A stretch of 64,000 bases of DNA from Korobacter sp963703075 (GTDB taxonomy: Bacteria > Acidobacteriota > Terriglobia > Terriglobales > Acidobacteriaceae): the NCBI GenBank assembly GCA_963703075.1, contig OY969786.1:3596001-3660000 (forward strand). The letters are read 5' to 3'. Every line of letters begins with the position of its first letter. Position 1 is the first letter of the stretch. The notes under the pieces were generated by a model. It was not told the DNA's origin. It worked only from the letters and a program-made list of their open reading frames with translations, and ran no database searches. Both the position numbers and the translations under genes were made by a program. This document shows positions 8,607 to 17,924 of this stretch, piece after piece.

Positions 8607-10658
8607 TCAGCTCAGGACGGCATCCGGATTCGTCTTCAGGGTCGCCGCCGTCGGTAGCTCGATGGTGACGCAAGCTCCCTTGGGATCGATGTTGGTCGCG
8701 TAAATCTCGCCCCCGTGCTGCCGCATGATGCCGTAACAGATACTCAAGCCGAGCCCCATGCCCCGACCGGGAGACTTCGTAGTGAAGAACGGGTCGAAAA
8801 TGCGCGTCAGGTCGGCGAATCCGGGACCACTGTCGATGATGTTGATCAGGACTTTATCGCCGAGGGAACGGACTTCAATGCCAATGCGCTTGGCTTCACT
8901 CTCGTGGACAGCGTCGATGGCGTTGGCCAGCAGGTTGGAGAGCACAATTTTCAGCTGGCTTTGATCGATGGAGAGAATCGGCAGCTGCTCGGGGACATTG
9001 GTCGAAAGCTTGATTCCGCGGCCATTCAGGTCGTATTCGCGCAGGCTGAGCACGTCTTGCAGCACAGCGGCCAAATCGGTACTCGTGGTTTCCAGGCGGC
9101 TCTGGCGGGAAAAGCGCAGCAAATTCTCGATGATGCGCTTCATACGATTAGCCTCGCGCCGCACGATGGCGAGGTCGCGGGCAACTTCGGGCTGAAGGTT
9201 GTAGTCGCCCATGAGTTCGGTATACCCAAGAACCGCCGTCAGGGGATTGTTAAGTTCGTGGGCGACTCCGGACACGAGTTGGCCGATGCCGACGAGCTTT
9301 TCGCGCTGGACGATCTGCCGATGCATGCCGGTGCGATCGACCGCTACGGCGAGATCTGCCGCCAGCAATTCGATCTTGGACAATTCCTCGGGCGTGATGC
9401 GGTCCAGTTCCTTGGGATCGTCGAGGAGGAAACATCCCACGTTGAGCCCGCGTTGCGACTGCAGGGGGACGAGCAACTCGTTGTTCTGCTGCCAGTTGAG
9501 TTCTCGCGGATATTTCCGGCTGGAGCGCAACAGGGGCCCGGTTGCAGTTTGGTCGGAGGCCACGAGGTAGGCATTCTTGCCGATCTTCGGCGCGGATTCG
9601 CACAGCCGGGTGATGTCTTCCACGGTCATGGTGGTGGCGACGGAACGAACGTGCGCCAGCGCCTCTTCCGATAATCCCGAATGGCCCGCCAAATGAAGAT
9701 GGTGACTGCCTTCGGCCAGGAGCACGACGACGCGATGGAAATTCCCTTCCTCGGTGATGACCCTCGCGATCTTCTCGCAGAAAGGCGGAACATCTACCGC
9801 GCCGAGCAATTGCGAGGTGATTTCAGCGAAGCGCTCGACTTGGCGGTTGAGCGAATGTTCGCGATCGCGTGCGATCTGCGCGTTCAAGCTTTCGTCCTCG
9901 AGCAGAATCAGGATCATGCCGAACGAGACGACGAATTTAGGCACATTCCAGAGTTCGGCGCCGGCTTCGCCCACCCGTTCCATGAACGGGGTGAAATAAG
10001 CGGCGCAGGCCCATACCGCTGCCCAGGCAAAAAGCCCTCCGGAAGTGACGAGAATCCCGGGTGAATAGCGCCAGTAGTGGCGGATGACGAAAATTGCGGC
10101 CACGCCATAGGTGGCCATCATCATTGCGTAGTAAGGCGACTGAAAATTGCCGAAATACAACTGGTAGAGAGAGGCAGCGCCGAGGAGAACCAGCGCGACT
10201 TGGATCAAACTGTCGTAGACGTCCCGATCGACGCAGAAATAGTGATAGGCCCCGAAGCCGCCAAGGGTGGTCAGGACAAGGCAAACGGCGAACGGAGACT
10301 TGTGTGCCGTGTCTCCCAGGACCCAGAGAATGGAATAGACCGCCAGCGGAATGGAAAGCCCGATGAAGCAGATCCATCTTGACCGTTCGGTGAGCCGTGC
10401 GGGCGCCAGGGAGAAGATGAAGGCGACACCGGCCACTTGCAAAGTCGCGCTGTCGAGGGCATCGAGCAGCAAAACTATGCGGCTGGAATGCAGGCCTAGT
10501 TCAACGATCGGGACCAGGAAATGCAGAAAGATTACGGACCAGGCGACGATCCAGAAACGCACCCGCGAAGTACGATTATGGCGATAGATAGCAAAGAAAA
10601 TGCCGACCAGCGTTCCTAAAACCAGCGGGTCCGGCAAATGGCGTACAAATTCCTGCAT
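8607..10658 (-). CDS. Membrane sensor histidine kinase with GAF-like domain
   Basis: 683 aa from ATG 10658; the ribosome site is weak and a longer frame to 10721 exists. Residues about 8-245 hold seven or eight membrane helices. Residues about 290-440 look like a GAF-type sensor. HisKA carries phospho-acceptor His467 in GVAHELNNPLTAV. The ATPase domain has the N box (NLLANAIDAVHE), G1 (DSGPGFAD) and G2 (GRGMGLGLS). No receiver domain or adjacent response regulator is present, so it is an orphan kinase here. The HELNNPL form of the H box is typical of NtrB-like kinases. Confidence 0.92.
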   Translation of the reverse strand: MQEFVRHLPDPLVLGTLVGIFFAIYRHNRTSRVRFWIVAWSVIFLHFLVPIVELGLHSSRIVLLLDALDSATLQVAGVAFIFSLAPARLTERSRWICFIGLSIPLAVYSILWVLGDTAHKSPFAVCLVLTTLGGFGAYHYFCVDRDVYDSLIQVALVLLGAASLYQLYFGNFQSPYYAMMMATYGVAAIFVIRHYWRYSPGILVTSGGLFAWAAVWACAAYFTPFMERVGEAGAELWNVPKFVVSFGMILILLEDESLNAQIARDREHSLNRQVERFAEITSQLLGAVDVPPFCEKIARVITEEGNFHRVVVLLAEGSHHLHLAGHSGLSEEALAHVRSVATTMTVEDITRLCESAPKIGKNAYLVASDQTATGPLLRSSRKYPRELNWQQNNELLVPLQSQRGLNVGCFLLDDPKELDRITPEELSKIELLAADLAVAVDRTGMHRQIVQREKLVGIGQLVSGVAHELNNPLTAVLGYTELMGDYNLQPEVARDLAIVRREANRMKRIIENLLRFSRQSRLETTSTDLAAVLQDVLSLREYDLNGRGIKLSTNVPEQLPILSIDQSQLKIVLSNLLANAIDAVHESEAKRIGIEVRSLGDKVLINIIDSGPGFADLTRIFDPFFTTKSPGRGMGLGLSICYGIMRQHGGEIYATNIDPKGACVTIELPTAATLKTNPDAVLS

Positions 10659-10812
10659 AGTCCGAAGGGTCTCACAAAAAGCGTATATTCTGATGGAAGA
10701 ATCGCACGACCGCCCTTGCAAACCAAGTTACCCAGGACACATTACAGGCGCCAGCGATTCTGGCTCACGCCGTGACGTAGATGGTCCTAATACGTCTAAG
10801 ATAAGGTCTGTC

Positions 10813-11697
10813 ATGGGTTCTCGATCCAGGTATTTCCGGTCACTTTGCGCGCTCTTCGTGCTGCTTTGCGTTGCTCCCACCATCCTGCGTGCCGACGATC
10901 GCGGAGAGGGCGAGCTTAATCCCGCTCCCCCCGCCGGTATTACCGTCGACCAGATTATTCAGAAGTTCGCCGCGAAAGAAAAGGAATTCAAGCTGGCGCG
11001 CGAGAAGTACACGTGGCGCCAGTCCGTGATGGTCGCCACGGTCGACGGGGACACGGTGGACGGAGAGTACAAAGAGGTCTTCGACGTCCTGTTCGACTCC
11101 ACCGGCAAACGCATCGAGCAGGTTGTTTTCGCCCCGCAGTCAACCCTCGAACGTATCCAGATGACCCCGGAAGACATGCAGGACATCCGTAAATTGATGC
11201 CGTTCGTTCTCACCAGCGATGAGGTCGGTGAATACGACATCAAGTATGTCGGCCAGCAAAAAGAAGACGAGCTGAACACGTATGTGTTCGACGTTTCGCC
11301 CAAGCACATCGAGAAGGGAAAACGTTATTTCGAAGGTCGCGTCTGGGTCGATGATCACGACTCGCAGATCGTGAAAACCTTCGGCAAAGCTGTACCTGAC
11401 ATTAAGAAGGGTAAAAACAACGAAAATCTTTTCCCGAAGTTCACCACTTGGCGTGAGCAGGTGGACGGCCTGTATTGGTTTCCTACCTACACCAAGGCAG
11501 ATGACGAACTACACTTCAGCATCGGCGATGTCCACACCCGGCAGATCGTGAAATATACCAACTACAAGCGTTTCGGTGCGGCAGTGAAAATCACCTACGA
11601 CGGTCAACAGGTTGAAAAGGCACCGGAAGGGCAGACCGGCGACCAGACGCAGGCTCCCCAGGCGCAGCCACCGAAAACGCAGCCGCCTCCGAAGTAG
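10813..11697 (+). CDS. Secreted protein, possibly LolA/LolB-like outer-membrane lipoprotein sorting fold
   Basis: 294 aa from ATG 10813. A signal peptide ends near residue 27 (PTILRA-DD). The mature protein alternates beta strands with short loops: residues about 60-110 (YTWRQSVMVATVDGDTVDGEYKEVFDVLF) and 140-260 (YVFDVSPKHIEKGKRYFEGRVWVDDHD). The phrase 'FEGRVWVDDHDSQIVKTFG' resembles outer-membrane lipoprotein-sorting-like proteins that read beta-sheet sequences, common in acidobacteria. The C-terminus is a Gln/Pro-rich tail (QAPQAQPPKTQPPPK). The fold assignment is inference from the strand pattern. A strong hairpin terminator follows. Confidence 0.75.
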   Translation: MGSRSRYFRSLCALFVLLCVAPTILRADDRGEGELNPAPPAGITVDQIIQKFAAKEKEFKLAREKYTWRQSVMVATVDGDTVDGEYKEVFDVLFDSTGKRIEQVVFAPQSTLERIQMTPEDMQDIRKLMPFVLTSDEVGEYDIKYVGQQKEDELNTYVFDVSPKHIEKGKRYFEGRVWVDDHDSQIVKTFGKAVPDIKKGKNNENLFPKFTTWREQVDGLYWFPTYTKADDELHFSIGDVHTRQIVKYTNYKRFGAAVKITYDGQQVEKAPEGQTGDQTQAPQAQPPKTQPPPK

Positions 11698-11722
11698 ACA
11701 TCCGGAACAACGAACCAAAAAG

Positions 11723-11750
11723 AAAGGAGCGGCCAATCGGCCGCTCCTTT
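11723..11750. terminator. Bidirectional intrinsic terminator
   Basis: A perfect 12-bp stem (aaaggagcggcc / ggccgctccttt) closes a 4-nt loop between convergent genes ending at 11697 and 11764. A-rich sequence on one side and T-rich on the other let it act in both directions. Confidence 0.85.
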
Positions 11751-11763
11751 TCGTTAGGTATTT

Positions 11764-12777
11764 CTAAGCTGCCGGTGCCATCGAGCGTTGCGCGGCTTGG
11801 TGAATAAAGCGCTTCATGACCGTCGCCCACATCACGCGCTTGCGCAGGGCACTATCCTTCACGTTGCGTCCGGCGGCAAACATCGTCAGCAGGGCTTTCA
11901 TTTTGAAGACCCGCAGGAGTTGTTCGTCGGCTGCGCTGAGTTCATAGGAATCCAGGAACGAGGACTGGACTTCGCCAATCAAGTCGCGATCGCAGAAGGG
12001 ATACTTCTCGAGTGCTTCGGCACAAGCCAGGAAATATGCGACATCGATATAGGAGTAGCCCTTGCGCTCCAACTTCGCGTACTCCGCGATTCCAATTCCC
12101 TGTTCGCTGACCAGCACGTTCAAGGGGGTGAAGTCGTTCACAATGGCAGAGGAGGGAAGCGTCTTCTTCGCTTTTGAGAGGATCGCGCTGGTGCCGTTGA
12201 GGATAATCCCGATCGACTCGTCGTCGAGACCTTCTCCCTTGCAACTCACGCAGAGCTTTTCCAATTCCTTCTGCAGCGCGGGGCCGTCGAAGGGTGCGTT
12301 GGATTCGGCTGTCGCCCGGTGGAAACGCTTCAGCCAGTCTCCGGTGAAACGGGCCGCAACATTCACCAGGTTATGGTCGGCAAACCCTGGGAGCAATGCA
12401 GCTTTCATCACGATCGACTGCAGGGGCAGGCCGTTCAATTTTTCGGCAACCACCACGCCGGACTGGCTAAAGTCGCCCAGCGGACGCGGAACCCCGGCGA
12501 GGTGCTTGTTTTCCGAGACACCGAACACGAAACGGAGGTTGTTCAGCTCAGTCGTCGCCGCTTCGCGGGCATGACCGGCTTTGTTGGATCGATAAACCTT
12601 GGCGCCGACCCGCTCGCTCCCGCTGGCAAAGTCAATGACGATGTCGTAGACGTAGTGGTCGCTCTTCGGGGTGTGGCCCACGACGCGAACATTGCGCAAT
12701 TCAGAGTGTTGGGGGTAGTACCGGGCCGCATTTTCGCGCAAGTTTGCTACGACCTGGTCCATTACACTTTCAGCCAT
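11764..12777 (-). CDS. Phosphotransferase (APH/kinase-fold) family protein with altered catalytic motif
   Basis: 337 aa, soluble. The C-terminal half shows an aminoglycoside-phosphotransferase-like catalytic loop, IVNDFTPLNVLV, followed by a strand IGIAEYAKLE and the family's DVAYFL segment. In active members the loop reads HxDxxxxN and the strand reads xxDW/DxE. Here the His is replaced, the loop Asp and Asn are kept, and the metal-binding Asp of the strand appears as Glu. The N-terminal half (residues 40-110) has the GAKVYRS region where the ATP-binding Lys would sit. Substrate unknown; it may be a degenerate kinase. It is a single gene on its strand. Confidence 0.75.
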   Translation of the reverse strand: MAESVMDQVVANLRENAARYYPQHSELRNVRVVGHTPKSDHYVYDIVIDFASGSERVGAKVYRSNKAGHAREAATTELNNLRFVFGVSENKHLAGVPRPLGDFSQSGVVVAEKLNGLPLQSIVMKAALLPGFADHNLVNVAARFTGDWLKRFHRATAESNAPFDGPALQKELEKLCVSCKGEGLDDESIGIILNGTSAILSKAKKTLPSSAIVNDFTPLNVLVSEQGIGIAEYAKLERKGYSYIDVAYFLACAEALEKYPFCDRDLIGEVQSSFLDSYELSAADEQLLRVFKMKALLTMFAAGRNVKDSALRKRVMWATVMKRFIHQAAQRSMAPAA

Positions 12778-13048
12778 TCAAGCTCCTGGGGACGGTACAA
12801 GCCAATGATGAGATCAAAAGCGTTACAGAGGGTTAGATGCCGAATTGGTTGACAGCAACTCTGCTTAGTTAAGCATCCCCGGAGATTTCCGAGTGCCCGA
12901 CCTAAGTCACTGAATTCAGGACAGGTGAAGGGTGCAGGACGGGGCGGCAGGAGGGTCCTGTGGAACGAAATTACCCATCTGTAATGGAGGAAAAACAGGG
13001 TTCCTGAATTTATAGATTGGTTAACTCTTCAGCGAATCGAAATCGGGA

Positions 13049-13651
13049 TTAATAGAACAGGTACTTTCTCCACTTGTCGTCGGAGCGGCCCATCATGCGC
13101 ATGATGTGGCGGCTGGTATGGAGGTTGAAGGGGCGGGGCTCGCGCATGAGTTTCATGTCTGCTTCCGCAGGCAGACGGTTCCCTTTGTCGTGGTTACACG
13201 AATGGCAGCAGGCCACGAGGTTTTCCCAGGTACTCAGGCCGCCACGGGAGCGCGGCAACACGTGGTCTAGGGTGAGTTCGCTGGAGGCCAGCACGACCCC
13301 GCAATATTGGCAGGTATTGCGGTCGCGCAGTAGGATGTTTTTCCGCGAAAGGGCGCGGGTCTGGTGCGGGATGCGGCGGTATTCCAGCAGGCGAATCACG
13401 CTGGGAACACGCAACGCCGTCCGCGTGGAGTGGAAGGTATGGCCGTTGGTCTCCTCCGCCATGGCGACTCCCTTGAGGACGAGGATGATCGCACGGCGGG
13501 CGGCGCAGACGTTGATGGGCTCATACGACGCGTTGAGCACCAGCACCGGCTGATGCAGCGGCGTGCGGCCTTCCGTGTGGATCACGGGCGCAGCGTACTG
13601 CACCAGTGACTTCCCGTATCTTCCCCCGGTCATGTGTACGTTCGTCGCCAT
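13049..13651 (-). CDS. HNH endonuclease
   Basis: 200 aa. The core lies at residues about 105-165: a zinc-binding CxxC (NTCQYCGVV), the HNH active-site strand LTLDHVLPRSRGG, then WENLVACCHSCNHDKGNR with the second CxxC and catalytic Asn/His. This is the McrA-like HNH family (PF01844/PF14279). The N-terminal VLVLNASYEPINVCAARRAI is the conserved leader of a widespread stand-alone HNH family found in acidobacteria, cyanobacteria and others; its role is unclear. It is 7 bp downstream of comF on the same strand and probably cotranscribed. Confidence 0.92.
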   Translation of the reverse strand: MATNVHMTGGRYGKSLVQYAAPVIHTEGRTPLHQPVLVLNASYEPINVCAARRAIILVLKGVAMAEETNGHTFHSTRTALRVPSVIRLLEYRRIPHQTRALSRKNILLRDRNTCQYCGVVLASSELTLDHVLPRSRGGLSTWENLVACCHSCNHDKGNRLPAEADMKLMREPRPFNLHTSRHIMRMMGRSDDKWRKYLFY

Positions 13652-13658
13652 CGTTCCC

Positions 13659-14597
13659 CTAGACGGAAACCGTCTCCCGTGCAGACGCTTCCTGAGCCGA
13701 CCAGCTTTTGGTTGCAGCGGCTACACCGTCGAGCGAGACGGCACGAGCCACGGTTGCTACGAGAACTTGTTTCGCTCCGGCACGCCGCAGGATGCGGGCA
13801 CATTCGTCGGCCGTGGCGCCAGTGGTGAGTACATCGTCCACCAGCAGGATGGAGCGGCCGGCAATGCGGGTCCGATCGGGAACGGCGAAGGCGCCGCGCA
13901 GGTTCGCGCGTCGTTGTTCGCGGGTGAAGCCGGTTTGCGATTCAGTGGGGCGGGTGCGCACCAGAACATTGGCGCCAAACTCAACGGGGATAGGGCGAAG
14001 CTCCCGCAGGGCGATACGCGCGACGAGTTCCGCCTGGTTGAAGCCGCGGGTGCGTCGCCGAGCGCGGTGCAAAGGCACGGGAACCAGCAACACTGGTTGC
14101 TCGTTCTCCTTGAATTCCTGGAGCATCGGCTGAATTGCCAGCGCGAGCAATCGCCCGAGGGGCCGGGCCGCAGGACGAACTCCCTGATATTTCAGCAGGT
14201 GGATCAAGCCACGTAGCGCGTCTTCAAACTCGCCGTAGGCTGCCGCGTGGCCGAAGCGGGGTACGGTCTCCTCACAATGAATGCAGATCTGTCCAGTTTC
14301 GGCTCGCGGCACCAGCTTATCGCCACAGCAAGCGCAGAGCGGTCCGGCAAGCGGATGGATCGAGTCGAGGCAGTCAGGACAGACGGGCAGTCGTGAAATG
14401 TTGGCGAGGGGGGCGTTACAAAGACGGCAATCGGCGGGGAAAAGCGCTGAGAAGAGGCTTTGGGCAACGAAACGAAGGACAGCTTTCGTTGGACGCTGTT
14501 GGTCGCGAGGGCGACGCGCGCGGGTTAGGTCTCCACTACTGCTGAAGACTTCCTCCTGCCGATGCCTCCAGGGACTGTATCCCGACAACGGCTGCAA
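13659..14597 (-). CDS. comF: ComF-family phosphoribosyltransferase-like protein
   Basis: 312 aa. After a 45-residue N-terminal extension of doubtful start there is a double-zinc-ribbon segment (CRLC, CPDC, CACC and CIHC pairs, about residues 57-110). A type I PRTase domain follows, with the PRPP-binding loop ILLVDDVLTTGATADE near residue 255 and the RGFNQAE motif upstream. ComF proteins support DNA uptake in competent bacteria, though many organisms carry them without known competence. It is cotranscribed with the HNH endonuclease. Confidence 0.9.
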   Translation of the reverse strand: MQPLSGYSPWRHRQEEVFSSSGDLTRARRPRDQQRPTKAVLRFVAQSLFSALFPADCRLCNAPLANISRLPVCPDCLDSIHPLAGPLCACCGDKLVPRAETGQICIHCEETVPRFGHAAAYGEFEDALRGLIHLLKYQGVRPAARPLGRLLALAIQPMLQEFKENEQPVLLVPVPLHRARRRTRGFNQAELVARIALRELRPIPVEFGANVLVRTRPTESQTGFTREQRRANLRGAFAVPDRTRIAGRSILLVDDVLTTGATADECARILRRAGAKQVLVATVARAVSLDGVAAATKSWSAQEASARETVSV

Positions 14598-14796
14598 CCC
14601 AGTATAGAGTGTTCCTGATTGGGGTGCAATCGGGATGGTTGCACTTTCACCGACTGTTTACGCGGAAGTGCCCAATCGTGCACGGTTCCGCAAAACGGGC
14701 CGCGGCTAACGTCCTTGTATGATGTGCAAGCCGCGTGCTAACGTCCGTGGTTTCGCGAAACGCTGGTGAGCCCAGCAGTCAGGACTATTGATTCTT

Positions 14797-16833
14797 ATGG
14801 CAGATGCGCGTCACCGGCCTTATGTGCCGGAAACGATGGAGATGAAAGAGTTCACCGCCCGGGCGGTCATTATTGGACTCTTCATGACGGTAATTCTTGG
14901 CGCAGCGAATGCCTACCTGGGATTGCGCGCCGGGATGACGATTGCAGCCACCTACCCGGCGGCTGTGATCGGCATGGCGCTGCTCAAACTGATGAAGGGT
15001 TCGCTGCTCGAAGAAAACATCGCGCGAACCGTGGGATCGATCGGCGAATCAGTAGCGGCGGGCGCGATCTTTACCATTCCGGCGTTCGTGATTTCCGGTG
15101 CCTGGCCGGTTTTCGACTTTCAGCATGCCTATTGGAAATCGTCGATCCTGATGCTGGTCGGCGGCACCCTCGGCATCCTGTTCGTCACCCTGCTCCGGCG
15201 CGTGATGGTGGAAGACCCGGAGTTGCCTTTCCCCGAATCCGTCGCGGCCTCGGAGATTCACAAGGCTGGCCAGCAAGGCGCCAAGGCAGCCAAGATCCTT
15301 TTCGCCAACATGGGCTTCGGCGGGTTGGTATACCTGCTGGGCCAGTTCAATCTGTTCAATGCCAGTAAAGACTTCGCGATCAACATGGGGACGCTGGGCA
15401 AGAGTTTTGTTCGCCTGGGTCGTTCGGTGGACGCACCCAAGCTCAGCGCCGGCGCAATGAGTACGCTTTCGGCCCCGGCGATCAGTCCGGCTTACCTCGG
15501 CGTCGGCTACATCATTGGACCGAAGCTCGCGGCGCTGAACTTCTCCGGCGGAGTGATCGCATGGGGACTGTTAGTTCCGTTGATCCTGTATCTCGGTGGC
15601 CCGAGGTTTGTGGCTGAGTTCGCTCCTCCCGGAACTGTGATTCCGGATGCCGGCTTTTGGGCAGGACAGGCTTCCGCAGTCTGGGGCTTCATCGTACGAC
15701 CGATCGCGGTGGGCGGCATGTTGGTGGGCGCGTGTTACACCCTCTTCCGTATGCGCAAGAGCCTGGCGGTCGGCATGAAGCGCGCCATCAGCGACTTGAA
15801 GAAGAGCGGACACGTCGCCGAGGCCACCAATCGCACCGAGCGCGACGTGAATCCCAAGATCGTTTTTGGCGGACTGGCCCTGGTCCTGGTGGCGATGATT
15901 TTCCTCTACAACTTCTTCGCCCATAACATGGTCGGCGCCATTGTGGCCGCGGTAGTGATGATCATCCTGGGATTTTTCTTCGCGGCGGTTTCTGGAAATC
16001 TCGTCGGGACGATTGGTTCGTCGAACAACCCGATCTCGGGGTTGACCCTGGCGACATTAATCATCGCCGCATTGCTGATGGTCAGCATCGGCGTCAAGGG
16101 ACCGAGTGGAGTTGCGGCAGTTCTCGGTGTGGCGGCCGTGGTCTGCGTTTCGTCGGCCGTTGCGGGAGAGATGCTCCAGGATTTGAAGGTCGGCCACATA
16201 TTGGGCGGCACTCCGCGGTCGATGCAATTGGGTGACTTCCTCGGTGTGATCGTTGCCAGCTTCTCGCTGTTTTTCGTGCTGATGCTGCTGCACGTGGGCA
16301 ATATCCGCGCCGGTGGAATCGGTTTCGGGGATCGTCAACTTTCAGCGCCGCAAGCGGGTTTGATGGCAATGCTCTCGCGCGGGATCGTCGGGGGCGAGAT
16401 GGCTTGGCCTTTGATCGTCGTTGGCATCCTGATGGGGCTGGCACTGATCATGATGGGCGTCCGCAGTCCGATGCTGTTCGCGGTCGGCATGTACCTGCCA
16501 TTGGAAACGACTTTCGCGATATTCATCGGGGGCGTGATTCGCTGGTTGACGGACGTTTTCCGCGATCGCCAGAACTTCAATGACGCACAGAAGGCGCGCA
16601 TAGAAAATGCGGGTGTGCTGACTGCGTCTGGATTCATTGCGGGCGAGGCGTTAATGGGGATTGTGATTGCGGTGTTCCGGTTCGAACAGTGGCCCGTGCC
16701 CGTCATTTTCAAAGAACCGGCGGTCATCTCCGGGTTCATCATGCTGACGATCCTGGCGGTTGTGATGATCATGGTGCCGTTGAAGAACGCGGGCAGTCCG
16801 GATGAACCGGCACCGCCGACGGCCATCATGTAA
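14797..16833 (+). CDS. OPT-family oligopeptide transporter
   Basis: 678 aa from ATG 14797; an in-frame TTG nine bases earlier is less likely. About 14-16 hydrophobic helices span the protein. The N-terminus reads EFTARAVIIGLFMTVILGAANAYLGLRAGMTI, the opening of bacterial OPT transporters. The central helix SAVAGEMLQDLKVGHILGGTPR is a second family hallmark. OPT proteins import peptides or metal chelates driven by protons. The upstream 199-bp gap holds a short imperfect direct repeat (ggctaacgtccttg / tgctaacgtccgtg, near 14704 and 14737) and no obvious ribosome site. Confidence 0.93.
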   Translation: MADARHRPYVPETMEMKEFTARAVIIGLFMTVILGAANAYLGLRAGMTIAATYPAAVIGMALLKLMKGSLLEENIARTVGSIGESVAAGAIFTIPAFVISGAWPVFDFQHAYWKSSILMLVGGTLGILFVTLLRRVMVEDPELPFPESVAASEIHKAGQQGAKAAKILFANMGFGGLVYLLGQFNLFNASKDFAINMGTLGKSFVRLGRSVDAPKLSAGAMSTLSAPAISPAYLGVGYIIGPKLAALNFSGGVIAWGLLVPLILYLGGPRFVAEFAPPGTVIPDAGFWAGQASAVWGFIVRPIAVGGMLVGACYTLFRMRKSLAVGMKRAISDLKKSGHVAEATNRTERDVNPKIVFGGLALVLVAMIFLYNFFAHNMVGAIVAAVVMIILGFFFAAVSGNLVGTIGSSNNPISGLTLATLIIAALLMVSIGVKGPSGVAAVLGVAAVVCVSSAVAGEMLQDLKVGHILGGTPRSMQLGDFLGVIVASFSLFFVLMLLHVGNIRAGGIGFGDRQLSAPQAGLMAMLSRGIVGGEMAWPLIVVGILMGLALIMMGVRSPMLFAVGMYLPLETTFAIFIGGVIRWLTDVFRDRQNFNDAQKARIENAGVLTASGFIAGEALMGIVIAVFRFEQWPVPVIFKEPAVISGFIMLTILAVVMIMVPLKNAGSPDEPAPPTAIM

Positions 16834-16904
16834 CCCGCGCCTTCACTTTTCCCAGGGCCGCCTCGCGAGGGGTGGCCCTTTCTTTTCGATAGAATCTTGT
16901 GTTC

Positions 16905-17613
16905 ATGTCGATTGCCGAAAATATCGCCGGAATTCGCCAGCGGATCGATCGTGCGGCGGCGCGAGTTGGGCGCAATCCGGAAGAGATTGCCTTGATGGCC
17001 GTCTGCAAAACCAAGCCGGTCGAGGCAATCCGCGAAGCATTCAACGCCGGGCAGCGGCTCTTCGGCGAAAACCGCGTCCAGGAGTTTGCCGGGAAAGCTC
17101 CGGCACTTTCTGATCTCGCCGGTGCGCGGTTCCACATGATCGGGCACTTGCAGTCGAACAAAGCAAAGTCCGCGGCGGACCTGTTCGTTGCCGTCGATTC
17201 GGTCGACTCGCGCAAACTCGCTGAGCGGCTGAACGAAGCCGCCAAGACAAACGGCAAGACGCTCGACATATTGATCGAGATCAATGTGGGCGGCGAGGAG
17301 GCGAAGAGCGGTCTCGACCCAGCTTCACCCGCATTGGAGGAGATCCTCGCCCACGCCAATCAATGGCCCAACCTGCGCGTTCGCGGGTTGATGACCGTGC
17401 CCCCCTTTACGGAGAGACCCGGAGGGCGCGCGCGGCTACTTCCGGAAATTACGCGAGCTACGGGATGCAATCGCGCGCAAGAGTCCCGGTGGGGTAACGA
17501 TGGACCAGCTCTCGATGGGGATGTCGCATGACTTCGAGGTCGCCGTCGAGGAAGGTTCGACCTGCGTTCGCGTGGGGACGGCGATCTTCGGGGAACGGCC
17601 GAAGCCACAATGA
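16905..17613 (+). CDS. yggS: YggS-type PLP homeostasis protein, interrupted by a +1 frameshift
   Basis: Starting at ATG 16905, the frame reads as a normal YggS/PLPBP: MAVCKTKPVEAI (PLP Lys), FGENRVQE, HMIGHLQSNK and GLMTVPPF. At about 17412-17420 the frame breaks. Removing one A (near 17415) restores TEDPEGARGY and then LSMGMSHDFEVAVEEGSTCVRVGTAIFGER to TGA 17611-17613. The repaired protein is 235 aa, the usual length. The unrepaired frame stops at 17531. The restored stop overlaps the next ATG (ATGA), as expected for a yggS-yggU operon, which favours sequence error or a very recent lesion. Confidence 0.88.
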
Positions 17614-17897
17614 TCTTGCTCCGCGATTCGGCCACTGGGGTGAGCCTGACCGTGCGCCTGCAACCGAAGGCGAAGAAAACAGCGGTCCTCGGCGAGTTGG
17701 ATGGCGCTCTCAAACTCGCGGTCACCGCACCGCCTATCGAGGGCCGCGCCAACGACGCTTGTATTCGCTTCCTCGCAGAACTTTTGAAGGTTGCTCGATC
17801 GTCAGTTACCATAGCCGCCGGCGCATCCAGCCGCAATAAAGTGATTCGTATCGACGGGCTCACGGCGGAGCAGGTGCGTTCACGGCTTAAGATCTGA
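17610..17897 (+). CDS. yggU: DUF167/UPF0235 protein (YggU family)
   Basis: 95 aa. The family motif APPIEGRANDACIRFLAELL is central, and GASSRNKVIRIDGL closes the fold. Function is unknown across bacteria, although the gene commonly follows yggS. Its ATG overlaps the stop of the repaired yggS frame by 4 nt. The Pro-Pro-x-Glu-Gly-x-Ala-Asn signature is intact. Confidence 0.92.
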   Translation: MILLRDSATGVSLTVRLQPKAKKTAVLGELDGALKLAVTAPPIEGRANDACIRFLAELLKVARSSVTIAAGASSRNKVIRIDGLTAEQVRSRLKI

Positions 17898-17924
17898 TCA
17901 TTGTCCGTAGCGCGAAGAGGTGGA

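Noticed and set aside
17412..17436. Programmed frameshift in yggS
   Set aside because: No slippery heptamer or downstream structure is evident, and YggS is not known to be recoded; error or mutation is simpler.
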